From positions 271,947 to 335,946 of the forward strand of contig BPKG01000004.1 in assembly GCA_026005015.1 (NCBI GenBank): 64,000 bases of DNA, read 5' to 3'. Positions 35,929 through 49,292 of the stretch are shown one piece after another (positions within the stretch are counted from its first letter, which is position 1; each line of letters starts with the position of its first letter). The notes below the pieces were generated by a model. The model was not told where the DNA came from, did no database searches, and worked only from the letters and a program-made list of their open reading frames with translations. A program made the position numbers and the translations under genes. The stretch comes from Burkholderiales bacterium. GTDB lineage: Bacteria > Pseudomonadota > Gammaproteobacteria > Burkholderiales > UBA6910.

Positions 35929-35942
35929 GTTTCACGTGAAAC
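35929..35942. other. parS: parS site 1
   Basis: GTTTCACGTGAAAC matches the core of the bacterial parS consensus, a perfect palindrome bound by ParB. It lies just upstream of mnmG, 3.5 kb from parB, in an AT-rich spacer. Confidence 0.9.
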
Positions 35943-35959
35943 GCCCATGGGCAGGCCCA

Positions 35960-35973
35960 GTTTCACGTGAAAC
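35960..35973. other. parS: parS site 2
   Basis: This is a second identical GTTTCACGTGAAAC, 31 bases from the first, or about three helical turns. A ParB pair could nucleate from the same DNA face. Confidence 0.9.
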
Positions 35974-36043
35974 CCGAGCCGTCCTGATTGGGCGACCCCC
36001 GCGATTGCAGTATCATTGGCAGCCCAATGATTGCGGTTGCGCC

Positions 36044-37951
36044 ATGGAGTATCCCACCCATTTCGACGTGATCGTCGTCGGCGGCGGGCACGCGGGCACC
36101 GAGGCGGCCCTGGCGGCGGCCCGGGCCGGAGTCCGCACCCTATTGCTCACCCATAACATCGAGACCCTGGGGCAGATGTCCTGCAACCCTTCCATCGGCG
36201 GCATCGGCAAGGGGCACCTGGTGAAAGAGATCGACGCCTTGGGGGGCGCCATGGCGGCGGCCACCGACGAGGCGGGGATCCAGTTCCGCATCCTGAACGC
36301 CAGCAAAGGGCCGGCGGTGCGGGCCACCCGGGCCCAGGCGGACCGGGTGCTCTACAAGCAGGCCATCCGCCGGCGGCTGGAAAACCAGCCCAATCTGTGG
36401 CTGTTCCAGCAGGCGGTGGACGACCTGCTCCTGGAAGGCGAGCGGGTGACGGGGGTGGTGACCCAGTTGGGGCTTCGTTTTGAGGCCCGGGCCGTGGTGC
36501 TCACCACCGGCACTTTCCTGTCCGGCCTGATCCACGTGGGCTTTACCAACTACCAGGCCGGCCGAGCAGGGGACCCGCCGGCCCTGACCCTGGCCGCCAG
36601 GCTGCGGGAGCTGAAGCTCCCCGTGGGACGCCTGAAGACCGGGACGCCGCCCCGCATCGACGGGCGCACGGTGGACTTTTCGGTGATGGAGGTGCAGCCC
36701 GGGGACGATCCACCCCCCGTCTTCTCCTTCCTGGGGGATCCGGCCCAGCACCCCCGGCAGCTTCCCTGCTGGATCGCCCATACCAACGAGCGTACCCACG
36801 AGATCATCCGGAGCGCCCTGGACCGCTCCCCTTTGTACTCGGGCAAGATCCAAGGGGTCGGTCCCCGGTACTGTCCCTCCATCGAGGACAAGGTGGTGCG
36901 GTTCGCGGCCAAGTCCTCCCATCAGGTTTTCCTGGAGCCCGAGGGACTGACTACCACCGAGCTCTATCCCAACGGGATCTCTACCTCGCTACCCTTCGAC
37001 GTGCAGCTGGCGGTGGTGCGCTCCATCCGCGGCCTGGAGAACGCCCATATCACCCGGCCCGGCTATGCCATCGAATACGATTATTACGATCCCCGCTGGC
37101 TCAAGAGCTCCCTGGAGACGAAGCAGATCGAGGGGTTGTTCTTCGCCGGGCAGATCAACGGCACTACGGGCTACGAGGAGGCAGCGGCCCAGGGCCTCCT
37201 CGCCGGCATCAACGCGGCGCTCCAGGTCCAGGAGCGGGAGCCCTGGAGCCCACGCCGGGACGAGGCTTACCTGGGGGTCCTGGTGGACGACCTCATTACC
37301 CGGGGCGTGACCGAGCCCTACCGCATGTTCACCAGCCGGGCCGAGTACCGCTTGAGCCTGCGGGAGGACAACGCGGATCTGCGCCTCACCGAAACCGGGC
37401 GGCGGCTCGGCCTGGTGGACGACGGGCGCTGGGAGCGCTTCTGCCGCAAGCGGGACGCCATTGCCCGGGAGCAGGAGCGGCTCAAAAGCACCTGGGTCAA
37501 CCCCCGCCTGCTGGACCCGGAGGTGCAGGCGCGTCTCTTCGGCAAGTCTCTGGAGCGGGAGGCCTCCGCCCTGGAGCTGTTGCGGCGCCCGGGGGTCACG
37601 TACCGGAGCCTGATGACTCTGCCCGGGGTGGGGCCCGGGCTGGAGGACGCCCAAGCCGCCGAGCAGGTGGAGATCCAGGCCAAGTACCACGGGTACATCG
37701 AGCGTCAGAAAGACGAAGTGGAGCGCCAGCGCAGCCTGGAATCGACCCGCCTGCCCGAGGACTTAGACTACACCACGGTGCGCGGGCTGTCGGTGGAGGT
37801 GCAGCAGAAGTTGAATCTCCACCGGCCCGAGACCCTGGGCCAAGCGGCCCGGATTTCGGGGGTCACCCCGGCCGCCATCTCCCTGCTGCTGGTACATCTC
37901 AAGCGGGGTTTCTCCTGCACGCCAGGGCGAGCACAGAAGAGGCGGGCCTGA
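36044..37951 (+). CDS. mnmG: tRNA uridine-5-carboxymethylaminomethyl(34) synthesis enzyme MnmG
   Basis: This 635-residue FAD enzyme (GidA) is the partner of MnmE. It has the N-terminal dinucleotide-binding motif [41 protein letters not shown], and [18 protein letters not shown]. The C-terminal helical domain ends near LLLVHLKRG. The ATG at 36044 fits homologues; an open frame upstream through the parS sites is not coding. The end overlaps the likely rsmG start. Confidence 0.96.
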   Translation: MEYPTHFDVIVVGGGHAGTEAALAAARAGVRTLLLTHNIETLGQMSCNPSIGGIGKGHLVKEIDALGGAMAAATDEAGIQFRILNASKGPAVRATRAQADRVLYKQAIRRRLENQPNLWLFQQAVDDLLLEGERVTGVVTQLGLRFEARAVVLTTGTFLSGLIHVGFTNYQAGRAGDPPALTLAARLRELKLPVGRLKTGTPPRIDGRTVDFSVMEVQPGDDPPPVFSFLGDPAQHPRQLPCWIAHTNERTHEIIRSALDRSPLYSGKIQGVGPRYCPSIEDKVVRFAAKSSHQVFLEPEGLTTTELYPNGISTSLPFDVQLAVVRSIRGLENAHITRPGYAIEYDYYDPRWLKSSLETKQIEGLFFAGQINGTTGYEEAAAQGLLAGINAALQVQEREPWSPRRDEAYLGVLVDDLITRGVTEPYRMFTSRAEYRLSLREDNADLRLTETGRRLGLVDDGRWERFCRKRDAIAREQERLKSTWVNPRLLDPEVQARLFGKSLEREASALELLRRPGVTYRSLMTLPGVGPGLEDAQAAEQVEIQAKYHGYIERQKDEVERQRSLESTRLPEDLDYTTVRGLSVEVQQKLNLHRPETLGQAARISGVTPAAISLLLVHLKRGFSCTPGRAQKRRA

Positions 37952-38586
37952 GGGAAGCCCGGCTCCTGGAAGAGGGGCTTGCCCGGTTGAGCCTCGCGCT
38001 GGCCCCCGAACGGGTCCAGCGCCTTCTCGACTACATCGCCCTGCTGGCGAAGTGGAACCGGGTGTATAGCCTCACGGCGATCCGCGCGCCGGCCCGCATG
38101 GTCACGCACCATCTGTTGGATTCGCTTGCGATTTTGCCCTTGATCGAGGGGGCGCGGATCGCGGACGTGGGCAGCGGGGCGGGACTGCCGGGAATTCCCT
38201 TGGCCATCGCCCGGCCGGGGCTGGAAGTGACCTTGATCGAAAGCAGCCAGAAGAAGGCGGCGTTTCTCGTCCAGGCGAAGGCGGAACTGGGGCTCGCCAA
38301 CGTGACCGTGGAGCGGCGCCGGGTGGAAGCTTGGGTGCCCCACATCCCCTTCGATGGGGTCGTGTCCCGGGCTTTCGCGGCGCTGCCGGAATTCCTGCGG
38401 CTGGCGGGCCACCTGGTCCGCAGCGGCGGACAAGTGCTGGCGATGAAAGGAGAATATCCGGTGGAGGAGCTGGGGGGAATCCCTCCCGGCTACCGGTTGG
38501 AGCGGGTGGCGGCCCTGGGGGTCCCGGGCCTGGAAGCGGCCCGGCACGTGGTGCTACTGCGCAAGGAAGCGGGGCCGGGGGCCTGA
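37948..38586 (+). CDS. rsmG: 16S rRNA m7G527 methyltransferase RsmG
   Basis: This is a SAM-dependent methyltransferase for G527 of 16S rRNA. The core has [39 protein letters not shown] and [12 protein letters not shown]. Start: the first conventional codon is TTG 37987, which gives 199 residues and cuts the N-terminal helix. CTG 37948, overlapping the mnmG stop as CTGA, gives 212 residues, closer to the family length of about 207. I chose the latter with caution. Confidence 0.9.
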   Translation: MREARLLEEGLARLSLALAPERVQRLLDYIALLAKWNRVYSLTAIRAPARMVTHHLLDSLAILPLIEGARIADVGSGAGLPGIPLAIARPGLEVTLIESSQKKAAFLVQAKAELGLANVTVERRRVEAWVPHIPFDGVVSRAFAALPEFLRLAGHLVRSGGQVLAMKGEYPVEELGGIPPGYRLERVAALGVPGLEAARHVVLLRKEAGPGA

Positions 38587-38619
38587 CCCGGATGTGGGAC
38601 GAAAGAGGATAGAGGGAGA

Positions 38620-39516
38620 ATGGTGCGGATCCTGGCGGTCGCGAACCAGAAAGGGGGGGTGGGGAAGACCACCACCAGCGTCAACCTGGCGGCCAGTCTG
38701 GCGGCGGCCTCCCGCCGGGTGTTGCTGGTGGACCTGGATCCCCAGGGCAACGCCACCATGGGCAGCGGCGTGGACAAGCGCAAGCTTTCCCGCACCGTCT
38801 ATCACGTGCTGTTGGGTCAGGCGACGGTCAAGGAAGTCCTCGTCATCGGACAGTCCTGCGGCTATCACCTGCTCCCCGCCAACCGGGAGCTGGCGGGGGC
38901 GGAGGTGGAGCTGGTGGAATTGCCCGACCGGGAGTCGTGCCTGAAACGGGCGCTGGCGGAGGTGGAGGAGGACTATGACTTCATTTTTCTCGATTGCCCG
39001 CCGGCCCTGAACCTGCTCACGGTCAACGGGCTGACCGCCGCCCACTCGGTAATGATTCCGATGCAGTGCGAGTACTACGCCTTGGAGGGATTGTCCGACC
39101 TGGTGCAGACCATCCGCCGGGTGCGGGCCCATCTCAACCCGCGCCTGGAGATCGAGGGGCTGCTGCGCACCATGTTCGACCCGCGCAACACCCTTTCCCT
39201 GCAGGTATCGGCTCAATTGGTGCAGCATTTTGGCGACAAGGTTTACCGCACCGTGATCCCGCGCAACGTGCGGCTGGCGGAAGCCCCCAGCTTCGGGGTG
39301 CCCGTGCTGCAGCACGACCGGACCTCTAAAGGATGCCAGGCTTACCTGGCCCTGGCCGGGGAGCTGCTCAACCGGCACCCGGCGCCTGGCGTCCGGCCAA
39401 ACCTGAGAGAGCACCCATCATGGCAAAAGCGAAAGGATTGGGGAGGGGGCTGGACGCCCTCCTCGACGCCACTGGACAAGCCTCCCCCTCAGAGGACCTG
39501 CGGACCTTGGCGGTGA
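38620..39516 (+). CDS. parA: chromosome partitioning ATPase ParA (Soj)
   Basis: This Walker-type ATPase of the ParA/MinD group has the deviant Walker A KGGVGKTTTSVNLA, LVDLDPQGNAT and FIFLDCPPALN. With ParB and parS it segregates origins. As read it has 298 residues. The family norm is about 255-265, and the last 35-40 residues, after GELLNRHPAPG, are unlike ParA and overlap parB by 97 bases in another frame. A stop in a shifted frame lies near 39405, so the tail may reflect an indel or a lost stop. Confidence 0.93.
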   Translation: MVRILAVANQKGGVGKTTTSVNLAASLAAASRRVLLVDLDPQGNATMGSGVDKRKLSRTVYHVLLGQATVKEVLVIGQSCGYHLLPANRELAGAEVELVELPDRESCLKRALAEVEEDYDFIFLDCPPALNLLTVNGLTAAHSVMIPMQCEYYALEGLSDLVQTIRRVRAHLNPRLEIEGLLRTMFDPRNTLSLQVSAQLVQHFGDKVYRTVIPRNVRLAEAPSFGVPVLQHDRTSKGCQAYLALAGELLNRHPAPGVRPNLREHPSWQKRKDWGGGWTPSSTPLDKPPPQRTCGPWR

Positions 39517-40277
39517 CGGCGCTGCGCCCCGGGCGCTACCAACCCCGGGTCCGGGTGGACGAAGAATCCCTCCGGGCCCTGGCGGACTCCATCAAGGCGC
39601 AAGGAGTCATGCAGCCCATCCTGGCTCGCCCCCAGGGGGACGGGCACTACGAGATCATCGCCGGCGAGCGCCGCTGGCGCGCCGCCCAGTTGGCGGGGCT
39701 CAGCGAGATCCCGGCCGTGGTGCGGGATGTCCCGGACGAGGCGGCCCTCGCCATGGCGCTGATCGAGAACATCCAGCGGGAGGACCTGAACCCTCTGGAG
39801 CAGGCCCGGGGGATCCAGCGCCTGACCGACGAGTTCGGCATGACCCACCAACAGGCGGCCGAGGCCTTGGGGTACTCCCGCAGCGCGGTCACCAACCTGT
39901 TGCGGCTGCTCAATCTGGCCCAGCCGGTGCAGGAGATGCTGCTGGAGGGCAAGCTGGACATGGGCCACGCCCGGGCGTTGCTTGCTCTTTCGGCGGCCCA
40001 GCAGGTTCAAACCGCCCGCCTCGTGGTGGCGAAGCAGCTCTCGGTGCGGGATACCGAGCGCCTGGTCCAGAAACGCGGCGCGGTCCCCGAAGCGCCCAGG
40101 GCCCGGCGGATCGACCGGGACGTGCGCCGGCTGGAGGAGGAGGTATCCGAGGCCCTCGGGGCCAGGGTGGAGATCAAGCCGGGCGCCCGGGGCCGCGGGC
40201 GAGTAATTTTCCACTATGCCACCCTGGAGCAGTTGGATCACCTGTTAGGGAGGCTAAGGGGCGGTCCCCGTCATTAG
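39420..40277 (+). CDS. parB: chromosome partitioning protein ParB (Spo0J)
   Basis: This 285-residue parS-binding CTP switch protein starts MAKAKGLGRGLDALL. It has the CTP-binding motif IIAGERRWRAAQLAGL near residue 80 and the ENIQREDLNPLEQA box. A helix-turn-helix (MTHQQAAEALGYSRSAVTNLLRLLNL) follows, then a C-terminal dimer domain. The ATG at 39420 was chosen on homology; longer frames start inside parA. Confidence 0.95.
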   Translation: MAKAKGLGRGLDALLDATGQASPSEDLRTLAVTALRPGRYQPRVRVDEESLRALADSIKAQGVMQPILARPQGDGHYEIIAGERRWRAAQLAGLSEIPAVVRDVPDEAALAMALIENIQREDLNPLEQARGIQRLTDEFGMTHQQAAEALGYSRSAVTNLLRLLNLAQPVQEMLLEGKLDMGHARALLALSAAQQVQTARLVVAKQLSVRDTERLVQKRGAVPEAPRARRIDRDVRRLEEEVSEALGARVEIKPGARGRGRVIFHYATLEQLDHLLGRLRGGPRH

Positions 40278-40364
40278 TGCGGCGCAACATGAAGGGTCCG
40301 GCAACAAGCTATTGATAATATAATGTTTTCCTTCGCGCCCCCGGCTTATCAAGCGCTATTGCCG

Positions 40365-40394
40365 TTGACGGCTTTTAGAGCCGCCCAGTAGAAT
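40365..40394 (+). promoter_or_regulatory. promoter for the atp operon
   Basis: TTGACG (40365-40370), 18 bases, then TAGAAT (40389-40394), 48 bases before atpI. The 165-base parB-atpI spacer shows nothing else. Confidence 0.5.
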
Positions 40395-40442
40395 TTCAAG
40401 TCTTTTGCGTGGGCTTGCCGCCGAACGGGCGCCCCTTGGGCC

Positions 40443-41566
<1,124 letters not shown>

Positions 41567-41581
41567 TTTCGCTTTCTTTGA

Positions 41582-41896
<315 letters not shown>

Positions 41897-41933
41897 CCGG
41901 CCGGGTCCCGGGGAACTTGAAAGGAGCGCTCCA

Positions 41934-42404
41934 GTGAACATCAACGTAACGATCATCGGGCAGATGATCACCTTCATCCTGCTCGTCGTGTTCACGATGA
42001 AGCTGATCTGGCCCTACCTGATGCGGGCCATGGAAGAGCGCCAGAAGCGGATCGCCGATGGCCTCGCGGCGGCGGAGCGCGGCAAGCACGAGCTCGAGCT
42101 GGCGGGCCGGCGTTCGTCGGAGATCCTGCGGGAGGCCAAGCACCAGGCCGCCGAGATCCTGGCCAACGCCGAGCGCCAGTCCGCCCAGCTCATCGAGGAG
42201 GCCAAGGCTGCCGCCAAGCAGGAAGGCGAGCGGCTCATCGCCAGCGCCAAGGCGCAGATCGAGCAGGAAGTGTTCCGCGCTAAGGAGGCGTTGCGGCAGC
42301 AGGTGGCGGCGCTGGCGGTCGCGGGCGCCGAGAAGATCCTGCGCCGGGAGGTGGACCCCAAGGTCCACCGGGACATCCTGGCCCAGATCGAGAAGGAGCT
42401 GTAG
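41934..42404 (+). CDS. atpF: ATP synthase Fo subunit b
   Basis: This 156-residue peripheral-stalk subunit has one N-terminal membrane helix (residues 5-27) followed by a long charged coiled coil. The start is GTG with the Shine-Dalgarno AAGGAG. Confidence 0.95.
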   Translation: MNINVTIIGQMITFILLVVFTMKLIWPYLMRAMEERQKRIADGLAAAERGKHELELAGRRSSEILREAKHQAAEILANAERQSAQLIEEAKAAAKQEGERLIASAKAQIEQEVFRAKEALRQQVAALAVAGAEKILRREVDPKVHRDILAQIEKEL

Positions 42405-42411
42405 GCGCGCC

Positions 42412-42948
42412 ATGGCCGAGCCTATCACCATCGCACGGCCCTACGCCGAGGCCGTATTCAAGCTGGCAGCCGAGCAGCAGGCCCTCGCCCGCTGGTCTGA
42501 GATGCTGGCGCTGGCGTGCGCCGTGGCCGAGGATCCGCGCGTGCGCACCCTGCTGGGCAATCCCCTGGTTACCCGCAAGCAGCTCGCCGACCTCTTCCTC
42601 GGCATCTGCGGCGAGGGGCTCACCGCCGACGCCCGCAACTTCATCCTGGTGCTGATCGAAAACGGCCGCTTGGCGCTGCTGCCCCAGATCCGGGAGCTCT
42701 ACGAGGATCTGCGGCGGCAACGGGAGGGCGTGCTGGAGGTGGAAATCGAGTCGGCCTACCCGCTGGACGAAGCCCAGAAGGCCGAGCTGGTGCAATGGCT
42801 CAAGAAGAAGTACGGTCGCGAGGTGAGCGCCGGGGTGAAGGTCGAACCGGAGCTGATCGGCGGGGTGCGCATCCACGTGGGCGACGAGGTGCTGGACGCT
42901 TCGGTGCGCGGCAAACTGGAGGCCATGGCGGCGGCCCTGGCGGCCTGA
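42412..42948 (+). CDS. atpH: ATP synthase F1 subunit delta
   Basis: This 178-residue stalk subunit starts MAEPITIARPYAEAVFKLA, has the conserved GxL core LIENGRLALLPQI, and ends in the OSCP-type signature ELIGGVRIHVGDEVLDASVRG. It starts 7 bases after atpF; in-frame sequence upstream belongs to an unrelated frame of atpF. Confidence 0.95.
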   Translation: MAEPITIARPYAEAVFKLAAEQQALARWSEMLALACAVAEDPRVRTLLGNPLVTRKQLADLFLGICGEGLTADARNFILVLIENGRLALLPQIRELYEDLRRQREGVLEVEIESAYPLDEAQKAELVQWLKKKYGREVSAGVKVEPELIGGVRIHVGDEVLDASVRGKLEAMAAALAA

Positions 42949-43008
42949 GGCGGTGGAATTGACGCCGGCGCTGCTTGAGAGCGGCGGCGAAACCTTCGAG
43001 GAGTGACC

Positions 43009-44550
<1,542 letters not shown>

Positions 44551-44576
44551 GGAGCCGTTCGAAGGAGGATCGCGCC

Positions 44577-45470
44577 ATGGCCGGAGGCCGCGAGATACGC
44601 AACAAGATCAAAAGCATCAGGAACACGCAGAAGATCACCAAGGCGATGGAGATGGTGGCCGCCTCCAAGATGCGCAAGGCCCAGGAGCGCATGCGTGCCT
44701 CGCGCCCCTACGCCCTCAACATCGCCCGGGTGATGATGCATCTGGCCCGGGCCAACACCGAGTACAAGCATCCGTTCCTGATCAAGCGGGAGACGGTGCG
44801 GCGGGTGGGCATCATCGTGGTCACCTCGGACAAGGGGCTGTGCGGGGGCCTGAACACCAACGTGTTGCGCCTGGCGGTGAACCAGATGAAGGAGTGGCAG
44901 GCGCAAGGGATCGAGATCGACGTGTGCGCCATCGGCAACAAGGGCTTCGGCTTCATGCAGCGCATGGGCGCCAACATCGTCTCCCACGTCGTCAACCTGG
45001 GCGACACGCCCCACCTGGAGAAGCTGATCGGGCCGGTCAAGGTGTTGCTGGATAGTTACAGCGAGGGCCGCATCGACGAGCTGTACGCCTTCTACAACCG
45101 CTTCGTCAACACCATGCGCCAGGAGCCGGTGCAGGCCCAGATGCTGCCCATTCCCCAGCAGATCACCGACTACGAGGGCAAGCCGATCGCCGGCCTGGCC
45201 GGCACGGGGCTGTGGGATTACCTCTACGAGCCGGAGGCTAGGCCGCTGCTCGATGCGGTGTTCACCCGCGCCACCGAGGCCGAGCTGTACCAGTACGTGG
45301 TGGAGAACATGGCCTCGGAGCAGAGCGCTCGCATGGTGGCCATGAAGGCGGCCTCCGACAACGCGGGGAACCTGATCGACGAGCTGACCCTGATCTACAA
45401 CAAGACCCGGCAAGCGGCCATCACCAAGGAGATTTCGGAGATCGTCAGCGGCGCGGCGGCGATCTCGTGA
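44577..45470 (+). CDS. atpG: ATP synthase F1 subunit gamma
   Basis: This 297-residue central rotor subunit starts [32 protein letters not shown] and ends in the helix [39 protein letters not shown]. Both terminal helices are typical. Its last codons and stop begin a 94-bp tandem repeat that fills most of the gap before atpD. Confidence 0.96.
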   Translation: MAGGREIRNKIKSIRNTQKITKAMEMVAASKMRKAQERMRASRPYALNIARVMMHLARANTEYKHPFLIKRETVRRVGIIVVTSDKGLCGGLNTNVLRLAVNQMKEWQAQGIEIDVCAIGNKGFGFMQRMGANIVSHVVNLGDTPHLEKLIGPVKVLLDSYSEGRIDELYAFYNRFVNTMRQEPVQAQMLPIPQQITDYEGKPIAGLAGTGLWDYLYEPEARPLLDAVFTRATEAELYQYVVENMASEQSARMVAMKAASDNAGNLIDELTLIYNKTRQAAITKEISEIVSGAAAIS

Positions 45471-45846
45471 GGAGGCGCCGCTGACGATCGGGCGAGGCTA
45501 ACGTGAGCGGCAGCGAACGTTACGACGAGACCAGATCGCCGAAAGCGCGGCGGCGATCTCGTGAGGAGGCGCCGCTGACGATCGGGCGAGGCTAACGTGA
45601 GCGGCAGCGAACGTTACGACGAGACCAGATCGCCGAAAGCGCGGCGGCGATCTCGTGAGGAGGCGCCGCTGACGATCGGGCGAGGCTAACGTGAGCGGCA
45701 GCGAACGTTACGACGAGACCAGATCGCCGAAAGCGCGGCGGCGATCTCGTGAGGAGGCGCCGCTGACGATCGGGCGAGGCTAACGTGAGCGGCAGCGAAC
45801 GTTACGACGAGACCAGATCGCCGAAAGCGCGGCGGCGATCTCGTGA
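45451..45846 (+). repeat. 94-bp tandem repeat, 4.2 copies, atpG-atpD junction
   Basis: Four apparently identical 94-bp units start at 45451, 45545, 45639 and 45733, with a 20-bp partial fifth at 45827. Each unit opens with the end of atpG (codons for AAIS and the stop) and a GGAGG, and then 70 bases of non-coding sequence. Each unit contains two dyads: CGGCGATCT (unit positions 7-15) with AGATCGCCG (83-91), and TAACGT (49-54) with ACGTTA (67-72). Each could therefore fold as a long hairpin. The unit length is not a multiple of three and no frame stays open. The 436-base atpG-atpD spacer is this array plus 60 bases with the atpD ribosome-binding site. Confidence 0.97.
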
Positions 45847-45876
45847 ACGAGGTGCCGGCGGCGCCTGCCCCGGTGA

Positions 45877-47286
<1,410 letters not shown>

Positions 47287-47295
47287 GGAGGCTCC

Positions 47296-47724
47296 ATGGG
47301 AACCACCATGCACGTGGAAGTGGTGAGCGCGGAGGAGTCCATCTATTCCGGCCCCGCCGAGTTCCTGGTGGCGCCGGGCGAGATGGGGGAGCTTGGCATC
47401 TACCCGCGCCACACGCCGCTCCTCACTCGGATCAAGCCGGGGGCACTGCGCATCAAGGTGCCGCTCAAGGACGAGGAGGAGCTGGTGGTGGTCTCGGGCG
47501 GCATTCTGGAGGTCCAGCCGAGCGGTGTGACCGTGCTGGCGGACACCGCGGTGCGCGCCGCCGACCTGGACGAGGCCAAGGCGCTGGAGGCGAAGCGAGC
47601 GGCGGAGGAGGCGCTGCAGAACAAGACCTCCAAGCTGGAGATCGCCAAGGCCCAGGCGGAGCTGGCCGAGGCCGCCGCCCAGCTCGCCGCGATCCAGAGG
47701 CTGCGCAAGGCGCGCAAAGGGTAA
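47296..47724 (+). CDS. atpC: ATP synthase F1 subunit epsilon
   Basis: This 142-residue subunit has a beta-sandwich with [24 protein letters not shown], followed by a C-terminal helical pair (about 90-140) that can inhibit the enzyme. It is the last gene of the operon. Confidence 0.95.
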   Translation: MGTTMHVEVVSAEESIYSGPAEFLVAPGEMGELGIYPRHTPLLTRIKPGALRIKVPLKDEEELVVVSGGILEVQPSGVTVLADTAVRAADLDEAKALEAKRAAEEALQNKTSKLEIAKAQAELAEAAAQLAAIQRLRKARKG

Positions 47725-47750
47725 TTTTTTGCCCTCCTCCCGAGTCTACG

Positions 47751-47774
47751 GAAGGCAGCCTGCAGGCTGCCTTC
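47751..47774 (+). terminator. terminator hairpin after atpC
   Basis: GAAGGCAGCC-TGCA-GGCTGCCTTC is a perfect 10-bp stem 27 bases past the atpC stop. The following bases are only weakly T-rich. Confidence 0.65.
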
Positions 47775-47867
47775 GTCACTTATACTGCCTAGGGTGCTTC
47801 GAGCTCGCGGCAAGCCGGGACCGAGCCTCGAAGATTGACAGGCATCGTTCTTGCTCTTGCTTTCGCC

Positions 47868-49241
47868 ATGACCGCCCTCGACATCGCCATCCTCGCCGCC
47901 GGCAAAGGGACCCGCATGCATTCCCGGCTGCCCAAGGTGCTCCATCCCCTGGCGGGACGGCCGCTGCTCGCCCACGTGATGGAGACCGCCCGGCGGCTCG
48001 AGCCCCGGACCCTCTGCGTGGTCTATGGCCACGGAGGGGAGCAGGTGCCCGAGGCCCTCGCCGGCTGCGACGCGGTTTTCGTGCGCCAGGAGCCCCAGCT
48101 CGGCACCGGCCACGCCCTGGCGACCGCGCTGCCCCACTTGCATCGCACCGGCGTGGTCCTGGTGCTCTACGGCGACGTGCCCCTCATCGGGGAGGCGACC
48201 CTACGGCGCATGCTGGAAGGGCGAGCCGACGAGCGGCTCACCCTGCTCACGGCCGAAGTGGACGACCCGGCGGGGTATGGGCGCATCGTGCGCGACAGCG
48301 CCGGGCAGGTGGTGCGCATCGTGGAGCACAAGGACGCCTCGGCCCGGGAGCGCTCGATCCGGGAGATCAACACCGGCATCCTGGCGGCGCCCGCCCGCAG
48401 GCTCGCCCAGTGGCTGGCGCGGCTCGGTACCGACAACGCCCAAGGCGAGTACTATCTCACCGACGTGGTGAAAATGGCGGTGGAGGAAGGCTTCCCGGTC
48501 GCCACCGTGCAGCCGGAGACGGTGGAAGAAGTCCTCGGAGTCAACAGCAAGCGCGAGCTCGCGACCCTCGAGCGCCGCTACCAGCGGCGGCAGGCGGAGC
48601 GCTTGATGGCGCAAGGGGTGACCCTGCTGGACCCCGAGCGCATCGATGTCCGCGGCGAGCTCACCTGCGGGCGCGAGGTGGTGATCGATGTGGGCTGCGT
48701 GTTCGAGGGGAACGTCCTGCTGGGGGACCACACCCGGGTGGGGCCCTACGCCGTCCTGCGAAACACCCGCATCGGCGCCCGGGTGGAGGTGCTGCCTTAC
48801 ACCCTGATCGAAGGGGCCGAGGTGGGCGACGACTGCCGGATCGGTCCTTACGCCCGGCTGCGTCCGGGGGCGCGCCTGGCCGAGGAGGTGCACATCGGCA
48901 ATTTCGTCGAGGTGAAAAACAGCGAGATCGGCCACGGGAGCAAGGCCAATCATCTGGCCTACGTGGGGGACGCCACCGTGGGTCGTGACGTGAACATCGG
49001 CGCCGGCACCATCACCTGCAACTACGATGGGGCCCATAAGCACCGTACGGTAATCGAGGACGAAGCCTTCATCGGCTCCGACACCCAGCTCGTGGCCCCG
49101 GTTAGGGTGGGCAAGGGGGCGACCCTGGGGGCCGGCACCACCCTCACCCGGGACGCCCCGCCCGGCAAGCTCACCCTCTCCCGCGCGCCCCAGGTGACGG
49201 TGGAGAACTGGAAGCGGCCGGTGAAAAAGGGCGAAAAGTGA
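47868..49241 (+). CDS. glmU: bifunctional UDP-GlcNAc pyrophosphorylase / GlcN-1-P acetyltransferase
   Basis: This 457-residue bifunctional enzyme of UDP-GlcNAc synthesis has an N-terminal nucleotidyltransferase ([23 protein letters not shown]). From about residue 250 it has a left-handed beta-helix acetyltransferase with hexapeptide repeats and the motif [22 protein letters not shown]. The ATG at 47868 fits homologues. Confidence 0.95.
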   Translation: MTALDIAILAAGKGTRMHSRLPKVLHPLAGRPLLAHVMETARRLEPRTLCVVYGHGGEQVPEALAGCDAVFVRQEPQLGTGHALATALPHLHRTGVVLVLYGDVPLIGEATLRRMLEGRADERLTLLTAEVDDPAGYGRIVRDSAGQVVRIVEHKDASARERSIREINTGILAAPARRLAQWLARLGTDNAQGEYYLTDVVKMAVEEGFPVATVQPETVEEVLGVNSKRELATLERRYQRRQAERLMAQGVTLLDPERIDVRGELTCGREVVIDVGCVFEGNVLLGDHTRVGPYAVLRNTRIGARVEVLPYTLIEGAEVGDDCRIGPYARLRPGARLAEEVHIGNFVEVKNSEIGHGSKANHLAYVGDATVGRDVNIGAGTITCNYDGAHKHRTVIEDEAFIGSDTQLVAPVRVGKGATLGAGTTLTRDAPPGKLTLSRAPQVTVENWKRPVKKGEK

Positions 49242-49292
49242 GGCTGGAAAGAGTGGGTCCGGGGTTTTTGACTTCCTTGATCTTTTCCTGAC

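Noticed and set aside
45451..45846. Possible CRISPR array
   Set aside because: The 94-bp units are contiguous and identical with no unique spacers, and they derive from the atpG end.
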